Below are positions 11,001-25,190 of a DNA stretch of 64,000 nucleotides, in pieces; the first letter of the stretch is position 1; the number at the start of each line of letters is the position of its first letter. The notes under the pieces are model-generated. The model was given only the letters and a program-made list of their open reading frames with translations, made no database searches and had not been told where the DNA came from. Origin of the DNA: Canna indica (Eukaryota; Streptophyta; Magnoliopsida; Zingiberales; Cannaceae); contig CP136893.1 of assembly GCA_034359265.1 (NCBI GenBank), positions 18,977,001 to 19,041,000 of the forward strand, read 5' to 3'. Both the position numbers and the translations under genes were made by a program.

Positions 11001-14000
11001 GCTGAATTTCTGACCCATATTAATAGATGAAAAAGGGACATGGATTATTTTGATAACTATATGTAGTTATATTCTGAGGTAATTTTGGCAGTCATATAAT
11101 TAATAGATGAAAAAGGGGTCATGGATTATTTTGATAACCAATGGGGAAGCCAAGACCCTGGAGTCAGGGTTGCAACATTATATTATTATATTATGATACT
11201 AAGTCAATATGATAAGCATGTTAATTATGATAAAATTTAATTAACCTAACTTAATTTAATTTATTAAATTTTATCTAGATTTAATCTAAGTAGGTTAATA
11301 TAATTTAATTTAACATATAATTATATTAAAATAAATTGTTTGATTAATATAAATTTAATGTAAAGTAATTAATTTAAATAAAATAATAGTTGAATTATAA
11401 TTCAATCAAAGTAGACAAATAAAAGAGAATAATTAATTAATTAAAGCCTATGGTAATTAATAAAATATCAATTAAGTAAAACCTATACACATTGTGTTAT
11501 ATATAAAAAGAATAAGGCACCAAATCTATATCTATGCATGTAATGATGCAAAATATTTATTAAGCGATGTTAAAAATATAAATGCATAGATTGGTCTCTT
11601 TCTTAAAAGCTTAAGATTTTAGAAAAGTTGGTCATCCAATCAAATTTAACATGACATTAGAGCGGAGGTCCTAAGTTTGAATCCTCCTATCGTCAATATT
11701 AAAAAAAAATATTTCCCACCTCAATTAAGTCAATCCACTTGTTGGGCTTGAGTTAGTCTCCTCAAGTTCATCCGCCCACAAGTGAGAGGGAGTGTTAAGA
11801 ATATAAATACATAGATTGGTCTCTTTCCTAAAAGTGGTCATCCAATCAAATTTAACAAGCGGTTAATTTTGGCCTATTAATCATACAATATTTAACAAGT
11901 ATTTAATTAATTCAACTAAAATAATATATAAATTATAAACAAATTAAAACAGATTGATAAAATTTAAAATATAGGTGCAACAATATTTATGAATGGGTGT
12001 CAACCAACCAACAATGTGGCTTCGCCAGTGTTGGTAACTATATGTAGTTATATACTGAGGTATTTTGGCAGTCGTATAACTATATATACAAACAACATTA
12101 ATATAATTGGTGTATATGTTTACATTAATGTACAGGTGACAAGGAAAACCTGCAGTTCACTGGCCCTACCACTTTTTTGGCTGGACCTTGTTTGATAAGT
12201 TTGAAGTTTGAACAGAGGTGTCATGGCACTGGCCATAGTATAATTTTTAGAACTGATTCGTACTAGCCTACTAGGGAGTGGAAGATCTTAGTCATATTAC
12301 AATGCTTGCCTTGAAGCCTGCCCCATTCTGCCAAAAATCTTCTGTTGGCAATTTCATACAAGCAATTTCCCCAGCTAGCTTCACTTATTGCTAATGCATG
12401 TGCATTAATGTTATAGTGCACGATTTTACTGGGGGTGGGTAAGCAAAGACTGACACTGCCAAAATTTGCATGAACTTGCAATTTACTACTGCACTATTTT
12501 TAACCTGGTCTGATTTGGGTAGGAGCTAGTGAAGTTTTGTGGTGGCTGAGGGGATGATTCAACTGTTTGATAAAAAAATGTCCTCGGGATCACTAACATT
12601 GTCTTACTAAGTTTCTTTAGTCAGACTAATGGGAAAAGATAATATCATATATCATTCTTATATGCTAGTTTATAAAGGATATAGTAAGACATATAGAATT
12701 GTGTGGCAGGGGATATGCCCTCAAACTAAAATCTTTAGGAATTAGAATTATGTTAGATTTTTGGAGGTAAAATACAGATGAAACTAGTCTTTTTAGTATG
12801 AGGCTTAACCAAATAATGAAGTGATGAACAAGTATCTTGTTAATGACCATAGGATAAGAAACTTGCCTTTTGTTTTCGTAACAGACTTTCTAAAATAAAC
12901 TGATTTTGATCATGCAATTATTGTAGTAATTTGGAGCATACACACACACGTGGGAAATAGCAACTTGCTATGTTTTCTTTTCTCTTTTGGAATTACCTTT
13001 CTCAGAAAGACATCTCTTTTAGGAAGAGTGAGTTGAATTTTATCCATTCTTTTCCCTTGTTGATGATGACCATTGGGGTACTCTGGCTCAGAGGAGGAAG
13101 AAATTGTCCTTTTTTCAGATTGCGAGAAGATTTAGTGAGATCAGTTTGTAGGCAAAAGGGAACGGGAATAGATAAAGCTAGAAGGAAATCTAAAGGGTAC
13201 ATGAGATATGAATTTATATATGGTGTTATTCTGTTTTTTATAGTATTGGTGATATTCTTTTGTTAGTTGAGCTTGATTTCAATGATAAAGATTTGGTTGT
13301 CGTATGAGAATTTTGACTAACAATTTTGTATTGGTAGTCTTTTAAGATCTTAATATTAATGTATAATAGATCTTTTACCTACTTTTTCCAATTGCATTGT
13401 CGATTCCTAGTCAACTAACCTTGATGCACTCACTGATATGCATATCTCTGAAGATACAAATACTTGGTTTCACTGAGATTTCTATGAATGTTTTTGGTAC
13501 ATATAATTTATCTGATAGATTCTGAATGTAATTTGACTATATGTAAACCTTACATTGAGTGTTCATTATTTGCATTTACTATAAATTGTTCTTTCTTATT
13601 TGTTGTAGGATTTAATTGTGGGGAGGCAGCAAATATTGCTACCCCTGAATGGCTGAGATTTGCCAAAGAGGCTGCGTTACGGAGGGCTTCAATAAACTAT
13701 CCTCCTATGGTGTCTCATTTTCAATTGCTATATGCACTTGCACTACCATTATGCAAAAGGTTTGCTGCCTCTGCTTGATGACATTTGTTGCGGTTGTGTT
13801 TTTATTTTACAATTTTTATATGAGTTATCACTTGTATGATGTTTGTTCTGTTTCTACTTGGCTTAAAGTGTTTACTGTTTTTTGTACAAGTTTTTCTTTC
13901 GATTTTTTTGTTAGTTGTTGAACAAGACGGATTAAAAGGAGATCAATGGAACTCTGAACAACAAAAAGTTATGTGAGAGAAAATATATTCCATAGGGATT

Positions 14001-17000
14001 TTATCTGGCAATCGCAGTGCTAAGATAAGGGCAGACTATCTCAATGCAGAACCAAGATAGAGAAGAAGACAGAAGAGGTAGAACAAAGATGGGGAATGCA
14101 AACCAAATTTCAATGTGTTAATCAGCATTGAACCAATACACTGGAAGCGTCTTAATAGACTTGAACAAAAGAAACCCTAATGGACAGAAGCTTAACTGCA
14201 CAAAAATACCTTTTAGGTAAAAGATAATACTAAATTACTAACCATTGAGTTGACTCGATATAAAAGACAAACAGCATGTGAATCAGTCTAACAAGTGGAA
14301 TCATACCAGATCATAATATCATATGCTATCTAGGATGGTTGCTACAATTCTACGCAATGATGATTACCATTTCTGGTTTCTAGAGTCTACAAGTGTTTGT
14401 TTGGCAGTATATATATATATATTCTGTTCCTAAGGATCTCAAATGATTTCGATTTCTGATGTAAGTTTAACGTCATGCCTTGTATCTTTATACTTAGGTT
14501 TAACAATTATTTTCTTCATAAAAGGTTATAGATAATGTCAAGCTTTACATTCACTATACTTTTTTTCCAAAGAATAGAATGGTTATCCTTTGGCGAGAAC
14601 TTAACTATGCATATTTTAGAATTGATTTTCTTATTCATAAAATATTTTCACTTGGTCAAGTTGTTAGAATGGGAATAAATTAGTTCTTTCAACACAGTGC
14701 ATGATATTTGAGGAACCAGAACAAGTTGATACAAAACATTCTTATCTAAAATTCTCCTGATGTTGTTTTTTTGCATATTCATAATCCTTCTAGGATTTCA
14801 TGAACCTTAATTGATGACAAATAAAAGTTAGTCTTTTTAGTTTTTTCTGATTTATTCACCTCATTTCACATTTGTTCTATTTCATTGACCATTAGTCACT
14901 CTATGTTATTTCTGGTGGTGCTGGACTGCCTACTTAGCATCCTGCTTTTGTAGCTTCGAAGATTTGTTGAAACTTGGTTTGGCTCATTGGTTCCTTGACA
15001 TATCAGAAGGTATTGGTAAATGGTCATTGTTCTTTAACTTGATGTGTATTATCTCTTTCACCGAATTGCTCGTTTTTCTAACATTGTTATTTTTTCATGA
15101 TGGAATATAAAATTGTAGCCCATAGGTTTTTTAGTCATGAAACGTAATATGCCAATACCTGCTGGTTTGCGTTTTAGTTTAATAAATCTTAATATCCTGG
15201 ATGTTGTTTCCCTTGTGGTGTAGTATTGTCTATATCAGCAAAAAAAATGTTTTGTTTTTTAAAAATAGTCAAAGTATATGAAAATTTTAATGGATTGAAT
15301 GGTTCTATTGATGTGCAGGACTGATGTTGCTGTTCCTTTTACAGGATGCCCATAGGTGATGGAAGTGAGCCACGAAGTTCTAGATTAAAAGATAAGATGA
15401 AAGGAGAAGGAGAAGAGATGATAAAAAATGCATTTGTTCAAAGTGTGATTCAAAATAATAATCTCCTCAATAATCTTCTTGATATTGGAGCATCCTGTGT
15501 CGTTCTCCTGCGAAAAACACCTGAAAGCCCTTTATATTCAAATCATCATGGCAGATTCAAGTTAAAGCCTAGACTATCACTTGGCCTATGCAGTCATCAG
15601 GAAGCTCTAGAAGCATCACGACTTCTACCTTCTACTGATGTTGGCCCAGGCTGGAACACAAGGATTAGAGACTTCAATAATTTGTTTCCTGAAGGAAATT
15701 CATCTGCAGAAAATGGTAAAGTGATTTCATCAGGCACGCATAACAAACTGACTGGTGCTGATCTTCACTCTTCATCTGATTCACAAAATTTGGAAAGTGA
15801 AAAAGAAGGGATACTGCAAGATGATGGGCTGCTAGATCAAGGACTATTGGCATGCGTCACATGTGGAATTTTAAGCTTTTCATGTGTGGCTGTCATTCAA
15901 CCAAGAGAGACAACAGCCAAATATCTGATGTCTGCAGATTGTGGTTTCCTTAATGAACATGTTATTGGTTCAGGAGAAGTTAGTGCCTTAGGTACAGATA
16001 CAGATTGTAAGGCTAGCAGAAACAATCTGGTTAAAGACATTGGTAAGCTCTAACCTCAACCTTATTTGTACTTTTTTTCTTAAATTATGCCATCATTGTA
16101 AATTTCTAAAAGTGATTATTAAGCATTGTTATGACAGTTTAGAGATTGTATCCATATGTGGGTATATTTGTGTTTTCTAAAGAACATACATGGAATCTTT
16201 TCAAAGAACAATTCATTCCATTTTCTTGTTAAATATAAATAGCTTCCATATCTTGAGTTTGAGTTGTCTTTTGGACATGGAAGATTGTATTTTTAAGCAT
16301 GTACATTAGCAATGATTCCACTTCTATGAGATCAATGCTTAACTATTGGAACTATTGAAGAAGTACTACCAGAATTCTTAATCTAATATATAGGATACTG
16401 TCGCAATTCTTTTACTTTTTAAATCAAAATCCTTTCAAATAATAGGTCTTCTAAGATTCATTATTGGCTATTAATATTCTAACCTGTGCTGAATATGAAG
16501 GACTATTGGGTGAGAGATGTCTGATGTGAAACCTGTTAACCTCATTATTAATTAGTGACTCTGTTTTCCACTGTGGATCTCTAAAGTCTAGAGAACTTTC
16601 AGACTTCAAACCTTGATACGGTCTACACAAGAGAATTTAGAACTCTCTGGAGATGATCATTTAGAAGTCCATCAGTTAAAAGAGTTGAATAGTGCACACT
16701 TTCGTTATTATTCCATTGGTACAAGGTTCAATCTGGTGGTCCATTGGTACACTTTCGTGATTACCTTAATATTTCTGAACTTAAATACATATAAGGAAAT
16801 GTTTGTTCATATAAGTGGATGGCAATAACAGGACAAATGTGCATGCATAGATTTGGTCTTAAAATTACCTTTCAGCAAAGTATAAGAATCTGTTCTTGGT
16901 AAATTGTTACTTTGAGGGAAATTCTGAGATTTATGCATGGATTTGGTCTACAAGGAGGTTGTAAAGGTGAAAGGCACCCTCAAGGGGTATACCCCTAAAA

Positions 17001-20000
17001 TTGCTAGGCACTTAAAAAAATGGCTTGCCCTAATTGTAGCAAGACATCTTCTTAAGTATTAGTATATATATAATTATAAACAAGAACGTTATGTATCTAT
17101 AATTATATGAAAAATAATTTTTATAATATTCAATATCTTAATTCTTGCATATGATAGTACTCAACATCCCATTGGACCTAATAATCTATTCTAAACCTAT
17201 ATAGCTCATCATTAGTAAATATCTACCTTAATAAAAAAGATTATTTATAAAATTTAAAAATTTATGGAATTTCTAAATTTTGGCAATGAGGGGGATTCTG
17301 TTAAAATTTGTTCAATTAGAAAAAAGGACTGGAAAGTTTCTTTTGGAAGAAGACTCTGAATTTAGTTTTTGTGAAAGTTAGAATGCATGCAAGATTATGA
17401 AGTGCAAGTGGCACAGTTGTAGTCTTGTAGAAATGCTTCATAAGTAGTCATTAGACTCTCCATTTGAACATCATAAAACTTAGGCCTTAGCATCACTGGA
17501 AGTCTATAACCAACAATTTTAGCAACTGTGCTGTATAGGTCAGATCATGAAGTAGACAATATATGTTGGTGTAACTTGTTTATGGACATACAAATCTAGA
17601 TGTTTGTTGAGAAGAAAGGGAGAAAGGGCAAAGAAAAAGGAGGTATCAAATGAAAAATATTTCTAAATTGCCTTAATTCATTGCTGTTATAGCATCCTAC
17701 ACTCCGTCTTGTGTGAGATCTTATTTTCTGCGTTTTGTGTGGGGTTTTCATTGCACTTCAGCCTCAAATAGACAGATGACTAGGTATAAGAAGTCTTTAA
17801 GCACTTGTAAAATTCTTGAACAAATTCAACATTAAATAAGTGATAATGACCAAAAAGCAATTATGAAATACAAGCTTGTATCTGAATACAAAGTGGAAAA
17901 CATCTTTTTAATTTGTTAATTTACCACCCGTGGAAAGTTCTCATTGAATATGATAGTTAATGTTACTAGCAGTTCAAGTCATACTTAGATGGTCTGGCGG
18001 CAATACTTCCAAAGTATTAGAATCACTTTCATTATTATTGTTGTAGACTTGTAGGTGTATGGCATATTATATATTTTGCTACATTTTATTACCATTAGAA
18101 TAGTCAATTCCATTGGTTACTTTATTGTATATATTAACGTTTGTTTTTCTCTTATGTTATAAGGTGGGATTGCTATTTTTAGTACACAAACCATTTACTA
18201 ATTTTTTGTTGGAAGATGGAAGTCAATATACAAATAGTAATACACTGTTTCTTTGTAAAGGAAACACGTTCAGTAGGTCTTTTAATTAAAAGAAAACATA
18301 ACAACTTTGGAAATATATGGCTGTCCTTTTGGGATAAAACTTGGATACTGAGATTTAAGTTGGTTTTTCATTGCATGCTCGAGAAATTGTTGTAATTTCT
18401 TTGGGTATTATGTATAATATCTTTCTCTTATATTTCTTCTTTGAATTTCTCTGGTTGGAAATTTATTCAGCGCAGTTATTCTATTTTGTGTTGTTGGCTA
18501 CATTTTTCCTTGTAACACAACTTGTAAGGGAAGTTGAGGATAAAGTGGATGATAAGTTTGTTTTACTGCATCTTCAGTTCAGGTTTCGGACCAGAGCATA
18601 GAAATGTTTTCTGAAATTACATGTCCCAGAGGTGCTTCTGCACTTGAGCTTTTAGCTTCTGTTTATGCGGATACGTCAGACATTGAGGACCAAGATGTTC
18701 AATGTGAAAAGTCGATGTGCTCAGACAAAAATGATGTGAAAGACTCATTTAGATGTGCAGTTGCATCTCAGATGCTCGGTTCAGCGGAGATTGCTCATGT
18801 GGAAACATACTTGCACTTGGTTGGAGCAGATAGTCAAATTGGTATATCTTCTCAAAGTTCTCAATCTGCTGATATTTCAGAGAATCTAAATGGACATACT
18901 GATGATGTTGCTGATGACAAGTGCCAACTAAAATCAGTTTTGTCTAGCGCGTACCAACCAGAAAATGGGGAAATAGTGAATACATCTGATTTAGAGGATA
19001 ACAATGTGAAGGCAGCTTCTAGTACATCCATGAAGTTTGTGGGGGAGCCTAGTGTTATAAGCTTCAATGAACTAGATAATAGTTGTCAGAATGATAGAGC
19101 TGCTGAAATCTTTTGCAGTAAATTGAAAATAGGAAAACAAGCTTCTGTTTCAGCAGACCTCTTAGTCAAACGTGATATATGTGGCAACCGAATTGTGCAA
19201 GCAAACAATGCACTGATGCATCCAGAAATAAGAAATGCTGTTCCACCAGTAACAAGCTCAACACTATTAGATATGAAAAGATCTGACAAAGATTCTTCTC
19301 GAATGCATGTATTCTGTCTTCAGCATGCTGCACAAGTTGAAAAGCAACTTCAATCAGTAGGTGGGGTGCATATGATGCTTCTGTGTCATCCAGGTGATTA
19401 CTTGAATTATTTAATTGTGCATCTCCATAGAAAACGTTGTACTTATAATTTCCTATGTTCTCTCTTTTACGCTTTCATATCACATGACTTTGCTTGTACA
19501 TGTTTGTGTTTGCTTCTTTTCAAGGTTTTCAGACTTGGTAGACCTCCTGTGGACTTGAAGCATACAGTCATAAGTGTCTAAATTTTTTTTAAAAAAAATA
19601 CAAAATTATATACAAAATAAATAGTAAACTAATGACCCAAAATGATGATACTATTTAGAGGAAACTACACTTGTAAACTAAACCTGTAAACTAATAATAA
19701 TTCAATTAACTAAACTAATTAAACTAGTAAAATTAACTGAATAACAATTCATTTAATTCAAGAAGTAAACTAAAATCAAATAGGGTTAATTTGACTATGG
19801 TCCATGAAGTTTATGGATTCTCACTTTGTCCCCTAAAGTTTAAAAAATTTCATTTTAGCCCTTGATGCTTATTTTTAGTTTCAGTATAGTCCCTAAAGTT
19901 GAAAAGATCTCATTTTGGTCCTTAAGTTTTTTTTTTCATTCTCATTTTAGCTCTTATAATTTGAAAAAAAGTCTTATTCTGGCCCAAATATGTTTTTGCT

Positions 20001-22667
20001 TCATCGTTACCCAAAAATTACTATTTAGTTGATGTGATCTCCATATTGAATGAAACTCTCATGTCTTCTTGGCTCGATTAATTGAGATATTCAATGAACT
20101 CGTACTTGTATTTTAGCGACATATTGATAATTATTGTTATAAGGGTAACATTTTTTCTTTACTCAAAATACAATCTAGGATAACTATTATGAGAGTTTCT
20201 TCTAGTACGGAGACGGACATCAACTAGTTAGTGATTTTTGAGTGACCATGAAGCAAAACAATATTTAAATTAACAAGCCAAAGTGAGATTCTCTTTTTCC
20301 AAATTGTAAGGACTAAAATGAGAATCAAAACAAAACTAAAGTAAAACTTTCCAAACTTTAGGGTTAAAAGTGAAACTAGAAATAAATTTCAGGTGCCAAA
20401 AAAGGTTTCTTAAACTATAGGGGCCAAAGTGGAAATTGAAATAAGCTTCAGTGGCCAAAGTGAAATTAACCCAATTAAATAATACAATAATTAAATCTGT
20501 AAATTAATTGTAAATTTCACAAAAAAAAGTAGACATGAATTAATTAAACTAAACTAAAATCAACAACATAAAATGTTAAGTTCCCAATTTGTTATTTAAA
20601 TTTGTTAAATCTTAACTAAGTAGGTTTAGGTTTCAGTAAGAGAGAAGAGTTATTGGTTGGACTCGTGAGTCCACTGTGTCCATGATTTGACTCTTATGTT
20701 TTAAGAATCAATACACTCCACTCCAAAAATGATCCAGCATGCAATCCAGGCAGCCCTGCCTACTTAGTCATAGTATCGGGGAAGCTTAGGTTTGACTCAC
20801 GACTCTGACAACATTGCTTATTTTCCTTTGGAGCCCTGTAATATACTTTGATGTTCGTAATTGCATAAGTGGTGAAAGAGTTGGTTTTACAATGATTGAA
20901 ATTTGAAAGTACCATGGTTAAATATTGCAACAGATCCTATGTCTCAGCTCATGTTACAGCACCTATGAGTTTAATATAACTTTTCTGAGTATGACAGATT
21001 GTTTGCTCATTTGGCAAACTAGAAACAGTTGCTAAATCTCTGTTGCAGCAAAACATTCTTGATCTGAAACACATTGTTTTATCAAAATTTACATAGTTTT
21101 ATTTGCCTTTGCATTGGTTGTATTTTAGTCATAAACTTGAGCAAGTATATGGAGATTACCAGTAACGATGTCCGAGTAGATGTGCTAAAAGTTTCATTAC
21201 CAAGAACATTCAAACATTGATGGAATTTATGAATGTGTACATAATTAATATCCTCTACCCCGGAAGAACAAATTTTCATGAAGTAAAAGAAATTGTTCGG
21301 GCTGCATAATTGTTTTCTCGTAATCATTTAACAATATTCTCTTATATTTGTTTTCTGAAGAAAATCTGTAGTTATTTCTAGTTGTTGTATGTGACCTGAG
21401 CATAATGACATATGCAGATTATCCCAAAATAGAATCAGAAGCAAAGTCATTAGCAAAAGAATTGGGAATTGGTTATATTTGGAAGAATGTCAAATACAGG
21501 GATGCTGATAAAGATGATGAGGAAAAAATAAAAGAAGCCTTAGAGGATGAAGAAGTCATGCCCACAAATAGTGATTGGTCGGTGAAATTGGGAATTAACC
21601 TGTACTATACTGCTAACCTGAGCAAATCACCCCTTTATAGTAAGCAGTTGCCATATAATCCAGTTGTATATAAGGCTTTTGGTTTCATTTCCACTGATAA
21701 TTCCCTTGTAAAGAAGAAGGATTCTAGGAAGCGACCAGGCAGACAGAAGAAAATAATTGTTGCTGGTAGATGGTGTGGGAAGGTTTGGATGTCAAACCAG
21801 GTACATCCATATTTAGCCCATAACGAGGAGAATCAGGAGCAAGAAGAGACTGAAGAACTTTTTTCACTTGATGCTGATCAGAAGCCTTTGATTGAGATGA
21901 ATATTGACCGTTCAAGCAAATTATCCTATAAAACGAATCCATCAGGTAGCAATGTGGAAGCTAAAAGTTCTGGAAAGAAGAGGAAGAAAAAGCCTTTGAA
22001 GAAAGCTCAATCTAAGAAACCCAGGTGCACCATGGCAGAAAGAAATTCAAAAACTGAAGATGCGTGTGCTGGAACTTCTACACCTCCACTTGGGAGGACT
22101 CTGAGAAGCAAACATACCAAATGCAGTGAGAACACTAGCCTGCTTAAATCGAGTTTGAAAGATGAATCGGGAGGACCTAGCACACGTCTGAGGAAACGAT
22201 CATCTACATCCAAAGAGCCAAAGAATAAACTGGCTATCAAGAAGCAATCCAAAAAGAGGAAAGCTAAAAGTTCTCAATCTTCGGATCTTGCAACCAAGGA
22301 TCAGGAGGAACAATATACATGTGATATTGAGGGCTGCTGTATGAGCTTCAGCACAAAGCAAGATTTGTCCTTGCACAAACGTGACATTTGCCCTGTCAAA
22401 GGTTGTGGGAAGAAGTTCTTCTCGCACAAGTACCTGGTGCAGCACCGCAAGGTGCATATGGATGACCGACCATTGGTTTGCCCATGGAAGGGCTGCAAGA
22501 TGACATTCAAGTGGCCATGGGCACGGACAGAACATATAAGAGTGCATACTGGAGATCGCCCCTATGTTTGCTCAGAATCAGGGTGTGGACAGACGTTCCG
22601 GTTTGTATCAGACTTTAGCCGTCACAAGCGTAAAACAGGCCATTCAGTGAAAAAAGGCCGAAGGTGA
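8068..22667 (+). CDS. REF6: REF6/JMJ705-type JmjC H3K27me3 demethylase
   Basis: Seven coding exons: 8068-8968, 10695-10773, 10873-10940, 13609-13759, 15345-16042, 18578-19393, 21418-22667. All have GT-AG borders and phases agree throughout, giving about 1,320 aa (Arabidopsis REF6 is about 1,360). JmjN lies at about residues 30-68. JmjC spans exons 1-4: FAWHVEDHELHSLNYLHMG supplies iron ligands His253 and Glu255 and then the 2-oxoglutarate Lys, while YHMGFSHGFN supplies the distal His. The middle is acidic and poorly conserved. Four tandem C2H2 zinc fingers form the C-terminus (residues ~1205-1318, ending near RKTGH), the family's DNA reader. In the nucleus such enzymes remove H3K27 methylation and promote flowering and growth genes. 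Exon 1 is very GC-rich. The start is the first ATG in frame, just before conserved sequence. REF6 rather than ELF6 is inferred from the finger and PSTRLR-type linker similarity. Confidence 0.93.
11142..12034. mobile_element. ~0.9 kb non-autonomous DNA element in REF6 intron 3
   Basis: A local sequence near 11025-11100 (ATAACTATATGTAGTTATAT...TTTTGGCAG) is partly repeated, and the second copy is split: its left half stops near 11141 and its right half resumes at about 12035. The DNA in between has related ends, GGGGAAGCCA on the left and the complement of TGGCGAAGCCA on the right. This looks like a small terminal-inverted-repeat element. The interior is AT-rich and non-coding and contains a nested retroelement. 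Superfamily not determined. Confidence 0.55.
11568..11857 (+). mobile_element. TRIM-type miniature LTR retroelement, nested
   Basis: Two direct repeats, 11568-11651 (84 bp) and 11793-11857 (65 bp, with an internal deletion), start with TGTTA and end with TAACA. A degraded initiator-Met primer site (TGACATTAGAGC, compare TGGTATCAGAGC) follows the left repeat, and a purine tract GTGAGAGGGAG precedes the right one. Flanks AGCGA and AGCGG fit a 5-bp target duplication with one change. The interior is only ~140 bp and codes for nothing. At 290 bp this is in the size range of TRIM/SMART elements, which are moved by proteins of other elements. Confidence 0.8.
19783..20472. mobile_element. MULE-type MITE in REF6 intron 6
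   Basis: Long, imperfect terminal inverted repeats start with GGGTTAATTT and end with AAATTAACCC; the similarity continues inward for well over 100 bp (alternating phrases such as ACTTTGGCCCCTATAGTTT and its relatives). Flanking AATCAAATA and AATTAAATA match at 8 of 9 positions, as expected for the 9-bp duplication of Mutator-like elements. No coding capacity. It lies inside intron 6 of the demethylase gene, away from splice sites. Confidence 0.8.
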
Positions 22668-25190
22668 CCAAGCCCGAATCAACTGATTCTAAAAAATGGA
22701 GTCTCATTTAATGTAGGAAAATTCGAAGATTGTAATTAATGTTATTTAAATGTGCCATTGCTGGTTGATTAGGGTAGGGTAGGGTAGGAACCTCACTGCA
22801 TTTTTTACCCTTAGCCAATACTAATCTTTCTATCGGCAATCCAATCAATTTGACATTGATTTCTAAGTTATCTTTGTAATCAAATCTGATGGAGGTGATT
22901 TAGATGAAGCAGAGGTGGATGTTTTAACAGCTAGCGCATCAAAAAGAAGCCTAACATAGACTGCTACCCTTGGAGCTTGGTTGATTATGTTAATTGCCTC
23001 TTTGTAATCGCCCATTGGGTTGATTGGTTCTCTTTATTTCCATGGGACATATCTTCTTTTGTCATTGATATATTAGTTCCTTAAGTTATCTATTCTGACT
23101 CCCATCAAAGTCCTGGAGAAGCCTATGGCTGTAAGTTGCTGAATGTTAATAGCATTGCTAGAGAGTTTATTGATGAACAGCAGAACAGAACAGGTATATA
23201 ATTTCTATATGATGTTTTATCTGGTATAGTATAATGTTATTATGTTAGAGAATATATTGGACCAGTATTTTGCTAATGTTTTGTAGCATGAGCTCATGAA
23301 GCATTCCATCAGTGTTACAATCGTGGGTGTAATGAATAAAAAAGGGCGTCATTTGGAGCTCTACACATACTTCAAGTTGTATTTTTGTTTATCTTTTGAT
23401 TGGACTTGGTGGAATCAAGTTTTAGTAACTGGCCCATAGTTGAATGAGATTATTGACAGTGTCTATTTAAGTCAACAGAACCATTTTGAATATCATATTT
23501 GTAAAAGCTTATGTTGCTTGCAATTTTCTCAAATGTGAAAAGGTTATCCATGGCAGAAGATTTACGAGCCATCAATATTCTTCTACTTTATCATCGATGA
23601 CTTCTGTTATTTGCATATTTCTATGGGAATATTACATTCATTACACAAGCAATTTTTCAGAAGCAGTAACTTAAGAGGTGATTCACTAATTTGATCTTTT
23701 TTCTCTACATTATGAATTCTACCACCATATATAAATTACAAAGTTCACTTTTTGCATTTCCCCTTTTCTCAGGAGGATGTGGTGATGTAGCATGGACCAT
23801 GGCTACGTGGCAAGGTCCTTGTTTTGCACTCTATGTACCCTTCATCTCCCCACTTTCCTTCGACGTCGAGCTGTATTCGTAAAACAGGATGCCTGCGACC
23901 ATTGCTGAACTCGATGCAAGCTGTCAATGATGAGAACTATTATTTACAGAGAGGGAGAGATGATGGGTGATACATGCGTGTGGAAAACAGCTCCGAGAGC
24001 AGAAATGCAGGTGAGTCAGATGAAGATGGCAATGGAGAGGGTCACAAGGAAGAACTCTGGTCTTTAATGCCGTTGGATTTTGAGTGAAGGAAGAAGTAGA
24101 TGAAGGGAAATGGTAGCTCGCTATATCTGCTGCAGTGTTCACGTTTTAAAATCATTGTTGCTTCTCGATTCGGTTTTCCTGAATTTAATAGCATTTTCTA
24201 GCTTCGTCTTACACGACATGCATATGTCCCGCTATTGGATGATTGTAACAACCGTTTTAATGAGTGAAACGGATACTGGTATTTAAGGAGTAAAGGCCGT
24301 AAAGAGATGTCGCCAACTGTTTTGTCATCTCGATATGTCATTAATTTGTTACCGTCCTTTGAAGCGGTTGCAAAGAGATCATTATCAACGGTAAAAGTCG
24401 ATTAAAAAGAATTGGAATCGATCAACTTGAGCAAAATTTGATCGATTATTGACTAGATGTAATTTTGTGAGTTAGTTGAAGTACATGCAAAACCAGTTCC
24501 AGGTTGTGCCTTCTTTTGTAGTGTTTTGTTTATTGTTAATGCAAGGTTGAAAACTTGATTAATTAAATGAATTTTTCAAAGAAATATTTGAAAGCAATTT
24601 AACATAAACTCACATCCAATAGACAAAGAAACTTGCACCTACAAGAAAATATATATGCTTGGATGCAAGTACCAACACCTGACATAGATATCAAGTTTGT
24701 GCTAAGAGAAGATGTCAACCGTAATAAATTGAAAAAAAACTCAAATTTTAATCTTGATAACAAGAGAAGATGTCACAGTGGAACATGAAAACTAAGTATC
24801 GAGTAGGCGTTAAGATGTACCAAATTGTAGATCACTAATTTTTTCAAGTAATATAAAAAATTTCATATCATTGTCAAATTAAACAAGAGTGAGAAAATAT
24901 CGACCATGGATTATAAAAATCAAAGGTATCAATGTAATATGTATTTTTTTTATATCGGGCTGAGACTCAGTCGCGTGTCAGAGCGAGTCAGGGAGATTGT
25001 CAGAGACTGCGGTCTAAGGTACGATTTTCGCGCATGCCAAATTAAGTTATTAAGTTAATTTTGAGCTTATTGGATTGAGTAAAGTGTCACGAGTCGATCA
25101 CTGCGATCTGATTGGAATTTGGACTTGTTTGGGGGCTAACTCAAGTGAAGGGGCAAATTGGTCATTTGACGTTTAAATAAGAATTAATTT
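22668..25190. other. 3' flank of REF6 gene and intergenic DNA
   Basis: REF6 ends at 22667 and the NHX gene ends, on the other strand, at 27321, so the two genes are tail to tail. The first few hundred bases are probably 3' UTR; GGTAGGGTAGGGTAGG near 22770 is a short tandem. Short open frames at 23486-23882 and 24142-23924 have no recognisable domain and no codon signature. I see no further gene. Confidence 0.5.

Noticed and set aside
13649..13921. Second plus-strand frame over REF6 exon 4
   Set aside because: Wrong frame; runs into the intron.
15321..15344. Alternative acceptor (GCAGGACTGATG) upstream of REF6 exon 5
   Set aside because: Using it would insert 24 nt and reach a TAG in the frame fixed by exon 4; the acceptor before 15345 keeps the frame and restores the conserved sequence.
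16613..16828. Open frame in REF6 intron 5 that might be an extra exon
   Set aside because: No similarity to the family that I recognise and no clean splice pair; exons 5 and 6 join in phase without it.
18371..18601. Open frame just before REF6 exon 6
   Set aside because: Hydrophobic AT-rich intron reading on a different frame from exon 6.
22770..22795. GGTAGGGTAGGG run as an interstitial telomere repeat
   Set aside because: The unit is GGTAG, not the plant TTTAGGG, and it is only a few copies.
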